This document shows positions 1-10,262 of a DNA stretch of 64,000 nucleotides, piece after piece. A program made the translations under genes and the position numbers. Under the pieces are notes generated by a model. That model worked only from the letters and a program-made list of their open reading frames with translations. It made no database searches and was not told where the DNA came from. Every line of letters begins with the position of its first letter. The stretch's first letter is position 1. Origin of the DNA: Polaribacter haliotis (lineage in GTDB: Bacteria; Bacteroidota; Bacteroidia; Flavobacteriales; Flavobacteriaceae); the NCBI RefSeq assembly GCF_014784055.1, contig NZ_CP061813.1, positions 1,808,001-1,872,000 of the forward strand, written 5' to 3'.

Positions 1-1
1 A

Positions 2-3000
2 AGTAGTTTACTTTCACTTTCTCTAATTTTAATAGTCGTTTTCGCATCTTTTGCGCAAGATTTTTCTACCAATAATCAATTATTAAAATTTAAACAATTT
101 TCTTTATCTGAAGGTTTATCTCAAAGTTCGGTTTTAACTATTCTACAAGATTCAAAAGGGTTTTTATGGTTTGGAACCAGAGATGGATTAAACAAATACG
201 ATGGGCATAATTTTAAAACTTACAGATACGATTATAAAGATGAAACTAGTATTAGTAGTAGTTTTATTAGAACTTTATTAGAAGATAATAATGGAACTAT
301 TTGGATTGGAACCAACAATGGTTTAAATAAATATTTACCCACAGAAGATATTTTTGTTCGTTACAAACATAGCAATAATAAAAACAGTTTAATTAGTAAC
401 GAAATTTGGAGTTCTGCACTTGCAAAAGACAATTATTTGTGGATTGGGACTAGTGCTGGATTGGAGAAATTCAACACTAAAACAGGAGAAATAACGCATG
501 TTTTAAATGAAGATAAAAATCCGCTAAACACATCAGAAAATGAAATAAGATCGTTGTATGTTACTTCAGATGACAAACTATGGATTTGTAAGCAAAATGA
601 CATCATCGTTTTTAACAGTAAAGAAAATAAGTTCGAGAATTTCGAATATCCTAAAAGTGGTGTAAAAGAACAAAACAGAAATTATTCTCCTGTAATTTAT
701 CAAGATAAAGACAAAAATATCTGGTTGGGTTACAATGATGGTTTGGCAATTTTTGATGCAGATAAAAATGAATTTCAGCATTTTGTATTAGATTCTAAAA
801 ACAGTACTCAAATTTCTACAGAAGTTAGAACCATTCATCAAGATTTTTATAATAATATCTGGATTGGAACTTACAATGGTTTGTATATTTTAAACAAAGA
901 AAAAACAACTTTAAAACATTATACACATGATGAAAATAATGTGAATAGTTTAAGTCAGAATTCCATTTATAAGATTATTGGAGACACAAAAGGCGATGTT
1001 TGGATTGGTACGTATGCTGGAGGTGTAAATTATTACGACAGAAGTTTCGATTTGTTTAAACACTATTTAGCAGGTACAAACAATTTCAAATTAAATTATA
1101 AAGTAATTAGCTCGATTATTGAAGATCCAAAAGGCAATTTATGGATTGGTACAGAAGGTGGAGGAATTAATTATTTAGATAAGAAAACAGGGAAATTCAC
1201 CTATTACACGCATAATAAAAACAACCCAAATAGTATAAGTACTAATAATGTAAAAGCTATTTTAAGAACTAAAAATGGTAACTTTTGGATTGGAACGCAT
1301 GATGGAGGTTTAAATTTTTTAAATCCGAATAAAAAACCTTTTATCTTTAAAAAATACAAAAGTAGTACGAACTCAAATAGTTTGAGTAATGATAGAATCA
1401 TATCCTTATTCGAAGATGTCTATGGAAATATATGGATTGGAACTTCTGGAGGAGGATTAAATGTTTTGGATGTAAAAAATAATTCTTTTTTAAGAATTGA
1501 AAACTCCGAACTTACTTTTGGAGAAATAATTTTTAATATTTCTGAAACTTCAAATGATAAAATTCTTTTAGTTTCTGGAGATAATGGTTTGGCAAAAATT
1601 AATATCGATTCAAAAAAAATAACGCCAATAAATTATAAGTTAGAAAGCGAAAAAAACAATAACATTTCCATAACATTATCTGCTTATGAAGACAATTCTA
1701 AAAATATTTGGATTGGCACAGAAGGAAATAGTCTTTATTACTACAATACAACTACTAAAAAAAGCACGAAATATGGCATTGCAGAAGGTTTGCCAAATGA
1801 AGTTATTTATAGCATTTTACCTGACGATTATAATAATTTATGGTTTAGCACCAACAAAGGTTTAAGTCGTTTTAATTTAGAATCTCGTCAATTTAAAAAT
1901 TTTGGTGTTTCAGATGGTTTAGTAGAAAATGAATTCAATTATGGTTCTAAATTAAAGTTAAAAAACAAAGAATTAATGTTTGGTAGCGCAAACGGAATTG
2001 TGTTTTTTAACCCTAATGAAATTATAGAAAACTCTTTTATTCCGCCAGTTTATGTCACTTCACTTTTTGTAAATAACCAACCTTATTTGTCAGGTACAAA
2101 TATTGATAAAGAAATTACTTTAGACCATAATCAGAATGTATTTAGTTTTAATTTTATTGCGTTAAGTTATTCACAATCAGATAAAAACAACTATGCTTAT
2201 ATGTTAGATGGTTTTGATGAGGATTGGAATTATATTGGAAATAGAAAATCTGCAACTTATACAAATTTAGATGCAGGTAATTATACTTTTAAAATAAAAG
2301 CATCTAATAGTGATGGTTTATGGAATGAAAAAGGACAAGCTGTAAAAGTGAAAATTTTGCCTCCTTTTTGGAAAACTTGGTGGGCATATATCATATATAG
2401 TTTACTTGTAATTGGAGCATTAATTACTTTCAGAAAATACAGTTTATTAAGAATTATAGAGAAAAACGAACTAAAGCAAGAACGTTTAGAAAAAGAAAAA
2501 ATTGAAGAAATTAATCGTTTAAAACTAAAGTTATTTACCAACATTTCTCATGATTTTAGAACGCCATTAACATTAATTATTGGTCCTTTAGAACGAATGC
2601 TAAAGAATAAAGAAGGCAACACAAATGTGCAGAAACAACACCAAATAATGTACAGAAATGCTAGTGTATTGTTGCAATTGATTAATCAATTATTAGATTT
2701 TAGAAAAAGTGAATCTGGTAAATTAAAACTAAAAGCATCAAAAAACAATATTGTAAATTTTATTGAAAACATAAAATTATCTTTTGATGAATTGGCTAAT
2801 TTTAGAGAGATTGATTATTCTTTTAAATCTTCGGATAAAAATATAGAAACTTGGTTTGATGTTGTAAATCTTAAAAAAGTAATCTTTAATTTATTATCGA
2901 ATGCGTTTAAATTCACGCCAAATAATGGCTTTATAAAAATTAGAGTAACCACAATTGAAAAAACAAAAAAGCAACAAGAATTTGTAAAAATTGATATTAA

Positions 3001-4132
3001 AGATACAGGGAAAGGAATTCCGAGTAAAAATATAAAATACGTTTTCGACCGTTTTTATCAAATTGAAAGAGACGAAAATGCAAGAACAGGAACTGGAATT
3101 GGTTTGGCTTTGGCAAAAAGTGTCATTAAATTACATGGAGGAAACATCAAAATAAAAAGTAAAGAAAACGAAGGAACTTCATTTACTATTTTGTTGCCTT
3201 TGGGAAAAAAACATTTAAGTGAAGACCAAATTATAAATCAAACCAATGAAATTGAAGAAATTGGTTTGTATGAAGACAATACAAATTATTTGTTACCAGA
3301 AACTAACGAAGAAAAATCAACTAAAAAAATAACTAAAAACACAGAAGCACCAACACTTTTATTGGTGGAAGATAATGAAGATGTTAGAGCATTTATCAAA
3401 GAAATTTTTGAAGAAAAATACCATATTTTAGAAGCAGAAAATGGGCAAATTGCATTAGATATTGCAAAAAGTAACACTATCGATTTAATTATTAGTGATG
3501 TAATGATGCCTATTATGAATGGTATTGATTTATGTAATAACATTAAAACAAACATTTTAACAAGCCACATTCCAGTTTTATTATTAACCGCAAAAACTTC
3601 TGATGAATCACAAAAAGAAGGATTTAAAATTGGCGCAGATGCCTATATTACAAAACCTTTTGATGCTAGTGTTTTAGAGATAAGAGTTAATAATGTTTTA
3701 AAAACGAGGCAAAACTTAATCAAAAAGTTTAAAAAGGACATTATCCTAAAACCAAAAGAATTAGAAATTACCTCTGCAGATGAAGTTTTCCTAAAAAAGA
3801 GTATTTCTTTAATTGAAAAAAATATCAATAATTCAGAATTTACGATTCAAGATTTTATTTCTGAATTAGGTATGAGCAGATCTGCCTTATACAGAAAATT
3901 AAAAGCATTAACAGGGCAATCTATTACAGAATTTATTAGAACTATAAAACTGAAAAGAGCTGCACAATTAATTGCTCAATCTCAATTAACAATTTCAGAA
4001 ATTGCTTTCGATTTAGGTTTTAATGATTTGAAACACTTCAGAAAATCTTTTCAAAAATTATTTGATGAATTACCTTCTCAATACCGTTTAAAAAATGCTA
4101 AAAAAGATATTGATAAAAAACTGAATCATTAA
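2..4132 (+). CDS. Hybrid two-component system regulator (HTCS) of PUL1, 5' end outside window
   Basis: One-protein sensor-regulator that probably senses an oligosaccharide from the glycosaminoglycan and activates the downstream genes. The reading frame is open from base 2 and begins inside a signal peptide (hydrophobic stretch ending ASFAQD), so only the first few residues are missing. A later TTG at 437 is internal, not the start. In order: about fourteen two-bladed-propeller repeats (WIGT.GGL type) to about residue 680, a Y_Y_Y domain, one membrane segment after LPPFWKTWWAY, a histidine kinase (ISHDFRTPLT, His near visible residue 850; ATP-binding GTGIGLALAKS), a receiver domain (DVMMPIMNG, Asp near 1166) and a C-terminal AraC-type helix-turn-helix. 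This is the usual HTCS layout: periplasmic sensor, cytoplasmic DNA-binding output. It lies directly upstream of and collinear with susC. Confidence 0.95.
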   Translation, partial: SSLLSLSLILIVVFASFAQDFSTNNQLLKFKQFSLSEGLSQSSVLTILQDSKGFLWFGTRDGLNKYDGHNFKTYRYDYKDETSISSSFIRTLLEDNNGTIWIGTNNGLNKYLPTEDIFVRYKHSNNKNSLISNEIWSSALAKDNYLWIGTSAGLEKFNTKTGEITHVLNEDKNPLNTSENEIRSLYVTSDDKLWICKQNDIIVFNSKENKFENFEYPKSGVKEQNRNYSPVIYQDKDKNIWLGYNDGLAIFDADKNEFQHFVLDSKNSTQISTEVRTIHQDFYNNIWIGTYNGLYILNKEKTTLKHYTHDENNVNSLSQNSIYKIIGDTKGDVWIGTYAGGVNYYDRSFDLFKHYLAGTNNFKLNYKVISSIIEDPKGNLWIGTEGGGINYLDKKTGKFTYYTHNKNNPNSISTNNVKAILRTKNGNFWIGTHDGGLNFLNPNKKPFIFKKYKSSTNSNSLSNDRIISLFEDVYGNIWIGTSGGGLNVLDVKNNSFLRIENSELTFGEIIFNISETSNDKILLVSGDNGLAKINIDSKKITPINYKLESEKNNNISITLSAYEDNSKNIWIGTEGNSLYYYNTTTKKSTKYGIAEGLPNEVIYSILPDDYNNLWFSTNKGLSRFNLESRQFKNFGVSDGLVENEFNYGSKLKLKNKELMFGSANGIVFFNPNEIIENSFIPPVYVTSLFVNNQPYLSGTNIDKEITLDHNQNVFSFNFIALSYSQSDKNNYAYMLDGFDEDWNYIGNRKSATYTNLDAGNYTFKIKASNSDGLWNEKGQAVKVKILPPFWKTWWAYIIYSLLVIGALITFRKYSLLRIIEKNELKQERLEKEKIEEINRLKLKLFTNISHDFRTPLTLIIGPLERMLKNKEGNTNVQKQHQIMYRNASVLLQLINQLLDFRKSESGKLKLKASKNNIVNFIENIKLSFDELANFREIDYSFKSSDKNIETWFDVVNLKKVIFNLLSNAFKFTPNNGFIKIRVTTIEKTKKQQEFVKIDIKDTGKGIPSKNIKYVFDRFYQIERDENARTGTGIGLALAKSVIKLHGGNIKIKSKENEGTSFTILLPLGKKHLSEDQIINQTNEIEEIGLYEDNTNYLLPETNEEKSTKKITKNTEAPTLLLVEDNEDVRAFIKEIFEEKYHILEAENGQIALDIAKSNTIDLIISDVMMPIMNGIDLCNNIKTNILTSHIPVLLLTAKTSDESQKEGFKIGADAYITKPFDASVLEIRVNNVLKTRQNLIKKFKKDIILKPKELEITSADEVFLKKSISLIEKNINNSEFTIQDFISELGMSRSALYRKLKALTGQSITEFIRTIKLKRAAQLIAQSQLTISEIAFDLGFNDLKHFRKSFQKLFDELPSQYRLKNAKKDIDKKLNH

Positions 4133-4211
4133 TTTTTCTATTTTTAATATATTTTTTTTATTTTCTACAAAAACTCTTTAAAAACAACCATTTTGAAGAA
4201 TTCAGAACAAA

Positions 4212-4271
4212 TAACCCCACTACAAAGAGACAAAAACCCCCTTACTTCTTTTCATTTCAACGCTAACTTTA
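4212..4271 (+). promoter_or_regulatory. Candidate HTCS operator and promoter of the susC-susD operon
   Basis: Two direct repeats, TAACCCCACTAC (from 4212) and AAACCCCCTTAC (from 4234), have matching AA-C steps 22 bp apart, two helical turns. A -7-like box TAACTTTA (4264-4271) begins 24 bp after the CCTT core of the second repeat. The same geometry occurs before the genes at 10263 and 20990. AraC-family outputs commonly bind such direct repeats; that HTCS binds here is inferred. Confidence 0.6.
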
Positions 4272-4300
4272 CATCATAATTTTTAACCAAAATAATAAAG

Positions 4301-7300
4301 ATGAAAAATCATTACAAACAATCTTTAAATAGTTCAAAAGCGAATAGAATTATTCTCTTTATGTTCTTATTTAGTGCATTCTTTACTTTATCAGTAAATG
4401 CACAAATAAAAACAATAACAGGAACAGTGTTAGACGAAATTGGGACTCCATTACCAGGAGTATCTGTAACAGAGACTGGAACTTTAAATGGTGTTTCTAC
4501 AGATTTCGATGGAAAATATTCAATAAAAGCAAAAATAGGTTCTTCTTTAACCTTTAGATATTTAGGATATAAACAAATTGTAAAAATTGTTGGAAAAGAA
4601 AATGTTATTAATGTTTCTCTTGACCCAGATACAGAAAATTTAGATGAAATTGTAGTAATTGGTTATGGTTCTGTACAAAAGAAGGATTTAACAGGCTCTG
4701 TAGCCACTATTAAAATGGATAAAATTACAGAGGCACCAGTTGCAAATTTCGACCAAGCACTTGCAGGTAGAGTTACAGGTGTACAAGTTAGTGGTGGAAG
4801 TGGAGAACCAGGTAGTGGAATGAATATTGTAATTAGAGGTGGAAATACTATAAATGGAGATAATTCTCCATTATATGTATTAGATGGTTTCATAATGGAC
4901 AATTTTAATCCTGGTTTGGTAGATCCTTCAGACATAGAATCTATGAGTGTTTTAAAAGACGCTTCTGCAACAGCAATTTATGGTGTACGTGGTGCAAATG
5001 GTGTTGTTATAATTACAACGAAAAGAGCAAAATCTGGCAAGACAAAAATTTCTTATGAAACAAGATTAGATGCTAAAGTCGTTGCTAAAAAATTAGAAGT
5101 GTTAAGTCCTTATGAGTTTTTAAAACTTTCTTTAGAAATAAATGAAGCTAGTACAACCTCAAGATTTTTCTCTGTTTTTGATGAAACTCTAGGACAAAGT
5201 GTACAAGTTGGTGGTTTAGAAGATTACAGAAATGAAATTGGAAGAAATTGGCAAGATGAAGCTTTTAGAGCTGCATTTACAAAAACACACAAACTTAATA
5301 TTTCTAGTGGAGGAGATAAAACTAGGTTTAATGCTTCTATTAATGCAGTTGAAGACCAAGGTTCTTTATTAAATTCTGAATATTCAAGAATAAATGGTAG
5401 AATTACTTTAGACCACAAATTAAATGACAAGTTCGATGTAAGAATGGATGTTTTATATACATCACAACAACAAGATGGATTAGACACAAAAGGTAACTCT
5501 TCCTACTCTTTTATGAGAAACTTGATTACTTATAATCCTGTTGCTAATAAATTTATAGATTATCCAGATGGTTTTAGCCCTTTAGATGATGTAAGTGATG
5601 AATTTGATTTGATAAACATTGTTAGCTGGCATCCTATAGTTTCACTAAATAATGAATATAGAAGACGTAAAATAGATCAATTTATAGCAAACCTTGGTTT
5701 AAAGTATAAATTGAATTCTAACATAACATTAGAATCTAAAGCTAGTTTTAATAATCAGTTTAGAGAAACAGGGGTTTTTAATAACAGTAAAACTGTCTAT
5801 GGAAGAATAATTAATAAAATTGATGGAATTAATGGTTCAATTGACAATCAAAGATTTAATAATTTTAACTCTGTTAATACAGTTAATTATAAAAATAACT
5901 TTAATGGACACTCTATAAATGTTTTATTAGGAGCGACATTAAATACAAGAAAAAACTCAAGAACTTTAATTAGATCTATAGATATCCCTCAATATTTAGA
6001 AGGTTTAGGAATAAACTCTTTAGATGGTGGAACTTTAAACAGTTCTAATGATATTATAGGAGATAACGAATCTAAAATATTCTCTTTATTAAGCAGAGTT
6101 AATTACGGTTATAAAGGGAAATACTTATTTACTGCTTCTTTAAGAAGAGATGCTTCTTCTATCTTTCCAGAAAAAAATAGAGTTGGTTATTTTCCTTCTG
6201 CTGCAGTTTCTTGGAATGCTCATAAAGAAGGTTTTATTAAAAGTTTAGATGTATTTTCTCAATTAAAATTTAAAGCTGGTTATGGTAAAACAGGGAATGA
6301 TAGAATTCCTGGTGATGCAAGATTCGAATTTTTAACGGACGAAAATTCTAATTACTTCTTTAATAACCAAGTTGTACAAGGACAAAGACCAACAAGTTTT
6401 GGTGCAAATTCAAATTTATTTTGGGAAACTACAGAGCAAGTAAATATCGGTTTAGATGCTGGCTTTTTTAATGGACGTCTTTCTGTAGCTGTGGAAGCAT
6501 ATCAAAAAGATACAAAAGATTTATTAATAAATGCAGATGCTGCTTTGTCTCAAGGATACGAAACTATCTATATAAATTCTGGTCAAGTAAGAAATAGAGG
6601 ATTAGAAATAGGTATCAACACAACAAATATTTCTACTAAAGATTTTCAATGGACTACAGATTTTAATATTTCTTTCAATCAAAATACAATAGAATCTTTA
6701 CCTGATAGTAAACCAATTTTTGGTAGACCTAATTATTATAGATTGCTAAGTACCAATCAATTTATTGTTGAAGAAGGAAAACCTTTGGGGAATATGTATG
6801 GTTATGTTTCTGATGGAGTTTACCAAATTGATGATTTCGAAAATTACGATGCAACTGCAACTACACATACTTTAAATTCTGGACAACCAAGTTATAGAAG
6901 TCATCAACCAGGAGACGAAAAATACAAAGATTTAAATGGAGATGGAGAAATAACTGCTGCAGATAAAACAATTATTGGTAATGGACTTCCTGTACATTTT
7001 GGAGGTTTAGGAAATACTTTTACCTATAAAAATTTCGAATTAAGTACCTTTTTACAATGGTCTTATGGAAGCGATATTTTAAATGCGAATAGATTAGTTT
7101 TTGAAAATATGGATAGGCCAAATCAAAACCAATTAGCAACAACTTTAAATAGATGGACTCCAGATAATCAAAACACAACAATGCACAGAGCTGGAGGACA
7201 AGGTTTCGAAGACATTTCTTCTAGAGTTATTGAAGATGGTTCTTACTTGAGATTAAAAACTGTAAATTTTTCATATAACTTTTCAAAAGACGTTTTAGAC

Positions 7301-7480
7301 AAGTTTAAATTAAATAGCTTAAAAGTATATTTCGCAGCTCAAAACCTTTTTACTTGGACTAATTATAGTGGTTTCGACCCAGATGTTTCTGTTGTTAACT
7401 CTTTAATAATGCCTGGTGTAGATTATTCTGGATATCCAATCCATAAAATAATGAGTGTAGGTTTAAATGTTTCTTTCTAA
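4301..7480 (+). CDS. SusC-like TonB-dependent outer-membrane oligosaccharide importer (PUL1)
   Basis: Outer-membrane beta-barrel that pulls oligosaccharides into the periplasm using TonB energy, with the SusD-like protein as lid. 1059 residues, normal for the family. Signal peptide ends near NA-34/Q35. Next comes a carboxypeptidase-regulatory-like fold (TGTVLDEIGTPLPGVSVTE), then the TonB box/plug region with DEIVVIGYGSVQKKDLTGSV and the plug motif LKDASATAIYGVRGANGVV, then the barrel ending in an aromatic residue (GLNVSF), as expected for BAM recognition. The susD gene starts 12 bp downstream. Clustering with a PL8 lyase and GH88 points to chondroitin/hyaluronan-derived oligosaccharides as cargo, which is inference. 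Confidence 0.96.
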   Translation: MKNHYKQSLNSSKANRIILFMFLFSAFFTLSVNAQIKTITGTVLDEIGTPLPGVSVTETGTLNGVSTDFDGKYSIKAKIGSSLTFRYLGYKQIVKIVGKENVINVSLDPDTENLDEIVVIGYGSVQKKDLTGSVATIKMDKITEAPVANFDQALAGRVTGVQVSGGSGEPGSGMNIVIRGGNTINGDNSPLYVLDGFIMDNFNPGLVDPSDIESMSVLKDASATAIYGVRGANGVVIITTKRAKSGKTKISYETRLDAKVVAKKLEVLSPYEFLKLSLEINEASTTSRFFSVFDETLGQSVQVGGLEDYRNEIGRNWQDEAFRAAFTKTHKLNISSGGDKTRFNASINAVEDQGSLLNSEYSRINGRITLDHKLNDKFDVRMDVLYTSQQQDGLDTKGNSSYSFMRNLITYNPVANKFIDYPDGFSPLDDVSDEFDLINIVSWHPIVSLNNEYRRRKIDQFIANLGLKYKLNSNITLESKASFNNQFRETGVFNNSKTVYGRIINKIDGINGSIDNQRFNNFNSVNTVNYKNNFNGHSINVLLGATLNTRKNSRTLIRSIDIPQYLEGLGINSLDGGTLNSSNDIIGDNESKIFSLLSRVNYGYKGKYLFTASLRRDASSIFPEKNRVGYFPSAAVSWNAHKEGFIKSLDVFSQLKFKAGYGKTGNDRIPGDARFEFLTDENSNYFFNNQVVQGQRPTSFGANSNLFWETTEQVNIGLDAGFFNGRLSVAVEAYQKDTKDLLINADAALSQGYETIYINSGQVRNRGLEIGINTTNISTKDFQWTTDFNISFNQNTIESLPDSKPIFGRPNYYRLLSTNQFIVEEGKPLGNMYGYVSDGVYQIDDFENYDATATTHTLNSGQPSYRSHQPGDEKYKDLNGDGEITAADKTIIGNGLPVHFGGLGNTFTYKNFELSTFLQWSYGSDILNANRLVFENMDRPNQNQLATTLNRWTPDNQNTTMHRAGGQGFEDISSRVIEDGSYLRLKTVNFSYNFSKDVLDKFKLNSLKVYFAAQNLFTWTNYSGFDPDVSVVNSLIMPGVDYSGYPIHKIMSVGLNVSF

Positions 7481-7491
7481 AAAATAAAATC

Positions 7492-9126
7492 ATGAAAATA
7501 AAATCAATATTAACAATCGTATTTGCCACAATTTTATTTGTAAGTTGTGATGATCAGTTAGAAATACCTCAAAACGATAATATTTCTGCAGACAATTTGT
7601 ACAATACAGAATCTGGTGCTTTGGCTGGTTTAGCTGGAGCATACAGTCGTATTGTAGCCAATTATAGAGAAGCAGTAATAAACGCACAATACCCAACAAA
7701 TTATACAGATGAAGGGCATTATAATAGAAATGGTCTTCGAAGTATTCTAAAGAATAACTTTACGGCTTCAGAACCAGATTTAAGAACAATTTGGGGAACT
7801 TATTACGAAGCTATCTCTGCAACGAATACTTTAATTAGTGGTCTTAAAAATTCTCCATTAGATGAGAATATAAAAAAGACATATTTAGCAGATGCTTACT
7901 TTTTAAGAGCTTTTGTATATTTCGATATTCAAAAAGCATTTGGTGGTATAGAAGGAATTCCAATGCCATTAGAGGAAACGAACAAACAATTATTACCAAG
8001 AACAGCAGGTATAGATGTTTACAAACAAATTGTTTCAGATTTAGAAATTGCAGAAAAGAATTTACCAACAGCAGCAATATCTGTTTCTGGTAGAGCAAAT
8101 AAATCTTCTGCAAGAGGTTTATTAGCTAAGGCATATTTATATATGGCAAGCCAGCCATTTAATGAAGCAGGAGCTTACGAAAAAGCAAGAGATTGGAGTA
8201 AAAAAGTAATTGACGATTCATATCATGTCTTAAACCCAAGTTACGAAGACGTATTCAATCAATTAGCTATGGAGCAATATGAGAAACAAGAAATGTTATT
8301 TCAAATAGGGTTTTCATTCGCTAATTTAGATTCACAACAATCCTCTAAATTGGGTTCAGCTTTTGGAATGAAAATAGATGACGAAGGTTGTGGAAAAGGA
8401 TTTGCTTTAACGTACGCAACTATTTCTTTAATTCAAAAATATAGATCAGACCCTTCAGATGAAAGAGGTTTTTGGAACACCTATCCTTATTTTAATAAAA
8501 GAAATAATAATTGTGAATTAAGTACCATAAACAATCAATTTACATATCCAGCATCTAAATACCGTAGATTTTTAGAAAGCAATAACACAAATACAAGTTA
8601 TGGTCCTCATCATTGGCCAGTGTTACGTTTTTCTGATGTGTTATTAATGTATGCAGAAGCAGAAAATAAAATAACTCCAGGATCTGCATTGGCATTAAAT
8701 GCCGTAAATAGAGTTAGAAACAGAGCAAAAGCAACTCCATTAACAACTATTACAGAAGAAGCTATTCAAGAGGAACGTTTATTAGAATTGTGCTTTGAAG
8801 GTCAAAGAAAGTACGATTTAGTAAGATGGGGAATTTTAGAACAAAAAGTAAACGAAACCAAAATTACAATGGAAACATTAGGGGCAGATACTAATTTTAT
8901 TAATGATGATTGGACTTCTTATGGAGAACCAAATTTAGGTCCAGATGAGCTTCCAGAAAGTGGAGACGAACCAGCTGTTAGAAATATAAGAAAAAATAAT
9001 CTCCATTCTTCATTCAATTATTTTGATGGTTATAATGATTTTGATCCAAACAAGCATTATATATTACCAATTCCAGAACAAGAATTAGGTGTAAATACCA
9101 ATATAAAGCAAACGAAAGGTTGGTAA
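7492..9126 (+). CDS. SusD-like surface glycan-binding lipoprotein (PUL1)
   Basis: Partner of the adjacent SusC; captures glycan at the cell surface and closes over the transporter. 544 residues. Signal peptide with lipobox FVSC (Cys19) followed by acidic DD, a pattern associated with surface export of lipoproteins in this phylum. Recognisable RagB/SusD features are the helical TPR-like middle (YLADAYFLRAFVYFDIQKAFG), FSDVLLMYAEAENKI, NRVRNRAKA and the terminal ILPIPEQELGVN. Start chosen at 7492 because the signal peptide begins there, 12 bp after susC. Ligand not determinable from sequence. Confidence 0.95.
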   Translation: MKIKSILTIVFATILFVSCDDQLEIPQNDNISADNLYNTESGALAGLAGAYSRIVANYREAVINAQYPTNYTDEGHYNRNGLRSILKNNFTASEPDLRTIWGTYYEAISATNTLISGLKNSPLDENIKKTYLADAYFLRAFVYFDIQKAFGGIEGIPMPLEETNKQLLPRTAGIDVYKQIVSDLEIAEKNLPTAAISVSGRANKSSARGLLAKAYLYMASQPFNEAGAYEKARDWSKKVIDDSYHVLNPSYEDVFNQLAMEQYEKQEMLFQIGFSFANLDSQQSSKLGSAFGMKIDDEGCGKGFALTYATISLIQKYRSDPSDERGFWNTYPYFNKRNNNCELSTINNQFTYPASKYRRFLESNNTNTSYGPHHWPVLRFSDVLLMYAEAENKITPGSALALNAVNRVRNRAKATPLTTITEEAIQEERLLELCFEGQRKYDLVRWGILEQKVNETKITMETLGADTNFINDDWTSYGEPNLGPDELPESGDEPAVRNIRKNNLHSSFNYFDGYNDFDPNKHYILPIPEQELGVNTNIKQTKGW

Positions 9127-9153
9127 AAAGTAGAAACTTTAAAAACACATAAG

Positions 9154-10107
9154 ATGAAAAAAATAAAATTTATATTAACTAGTTTATTCGTAATTGCTCT
9201 AGTATTTCAAAGTTGTGAAGATTTAGAAGAAGTAGAAACTCCAGATTTTTCTATTAATTACAATCTAAAAGCCAAAGTTGGTGAACCTGTAGAGTTTACA
9301 GTAGAAAACTCACCTAACTTTTTATATTTTTATGCAGGTGATTTTGGTCATCAATATAAATACAAAGATAGAACCAATGCAGAAGGTGTTGTAAATATGT
9401 CTTTTTTAAACTCACAAAAATGGGGTACAGGAACAAATAAAGAAGGCAATTTAACAGTTTGGTATTCTAAAGATTATGATGGTTCAGGAGAAGCAGCATC
9501 CGTAAATAATGCAACTTGGGTAGAAATAACAGACAGATTTAATATCTCTAAATTATATGATTTTACATTGCAAGAATCTGGTGTTGTAGATATAACAGAT
9601 TTAGCAGATGGAAATACTATTTACTTCGGATTCAAATATTTTGCTGACGATTTAAGTGGAAGACCATCTGAATGGTATTTAGACGATTTAAATATTGAAA
9701 TGGATGTAGCAGATACACCTGCTCCACTAAAAATCGCAAACGAAATTAATCCTGGTTTTCTGCCAGTTGATTTGCAGGGTATTGATAGTAATTGGAATGC
9801 CAACAAATGGTATTTCGATACTGGTAAAGGAGGTCCAGAATTTAAAGGATTGTGGAGAATGAGAGGTCAAGTTAAAATTGCAGGAAGTTGGGTTGTAAAC
9901 GAAGATTGGCTAATTACAAAACCTATAAACCTTACAAAAGTAAATCCAGATAAAGGTGAAGCTTTAAAGACGTATTCAGAAAAGTTAAAAACATTTTCTT
10001 ACACTTATACAGAACCAGGAACTTATACAATTACTTTGGTTGGTAATAACACTACTATTTATGGAGATAAAGAAACTGTTAAAGAATTTACGATTGAAGT
10101 AGAATAA
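9154..10107 (+). CDS. Surface lipoprotein, DUF5017-like, SusE/F position
   Basis: Probable surface glycan-binding protein occupying the SusE/F position after susD. 317 residues, lipobox FQSC (Cys21) followed by EDLEE. The sequence around YFYAGDFGHQYKYKDR, the tryptophan-rich middle (EWYLDDLNIEMD) and the second half (LWRMRGQVKIAGSW, WLITKPINL) resemble DUF5017 proteins, which have a beta-sandwich of the choice-of-anchor kind. The C-terminal 50 residues (YTYTEPGTYTITLVGNN) look like a PKD/Ig-type strand pattern. 27 bp after susD and followed by a terminator, so it closes the susCD transcript. Family assignment is from memory of motifs; glycan binding is inferred from position. Confidence 0.7.
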   Translation: MKKIKFILTSLFVIALVFQSCEDLEEVETPDFSINYNLKAKVGEPVEFTVENSPNFLYFYAGDFGHQYKYKDRTNAEGVVNMSFLNSQKWGTGTNKEGNLTVWYSKDYDGSGEAASVNNATWVEITDRFNISKLYDFTLQESGVVDITDLADGNTIYFGFKYFADDLSGRPSEWYLDDLNIEMDVADTPAPLKIANEINPGFLPVDLQGIDSNWNANKWYFDTGKGGPEFKGLWRMRGQVKIAGSWVVNEDWLITKPINLTKVNPDKGEALKTYSEKLKTFSYTYTEPGTYTITLVGNNTTIYGDKETVKEFTIEVE

Positions 10108-10134
10108 TTCCAAAAAATAAATAATAAAACTATC

Positions 10135-10163
10135 AAAACACTCCATTTATGGGGTGTTTTCTA
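10135..10163 (+). terminator. Intrinsic terminator after susC-susD-DUF5017
   Basis: Hairpin with 12 pairs (one G-U), AAAACACTCCAT / ATGGGGTGTTTT with a two-base loop, ending in a T run. It separates the importer transcript from the following secreted-protein gene, which has its own operator. Confidence 0.85.
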
Positions 10164-10178
10164 TTTAATCTGGTTAAT

Positions 10179-10237
10179 TAACACCTCTTAAAGAATAGCA
10201 AACCCCCTCTGAAAAATACATTTTGAGTCTAATTTTA
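10179..10237 (+). promoter_or_regulatory. Candidate HTCS operator and promoter of the T9SS protein gene
   Basis: Two CCTCT cores (10184 and 10206) are 22 bp apart, in TTAACACCTCT and CAAACCCCCTCT. A -7-like box TAATTTTA (10230-10237) starts 24 bp after the second core. Same geometry as at 4212 and 20904. Confidence 0.6.
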
Positions 10238-10262
10238 CAATCAATAAACTTAAAAACTTTTT

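Noticed and set aside
437..4132. Start of the first HTCS at the TTG at 437
   Set aside because: The frame is open back to base 2 with a signal peptide and more propeller repeats, so the start is left of the window.
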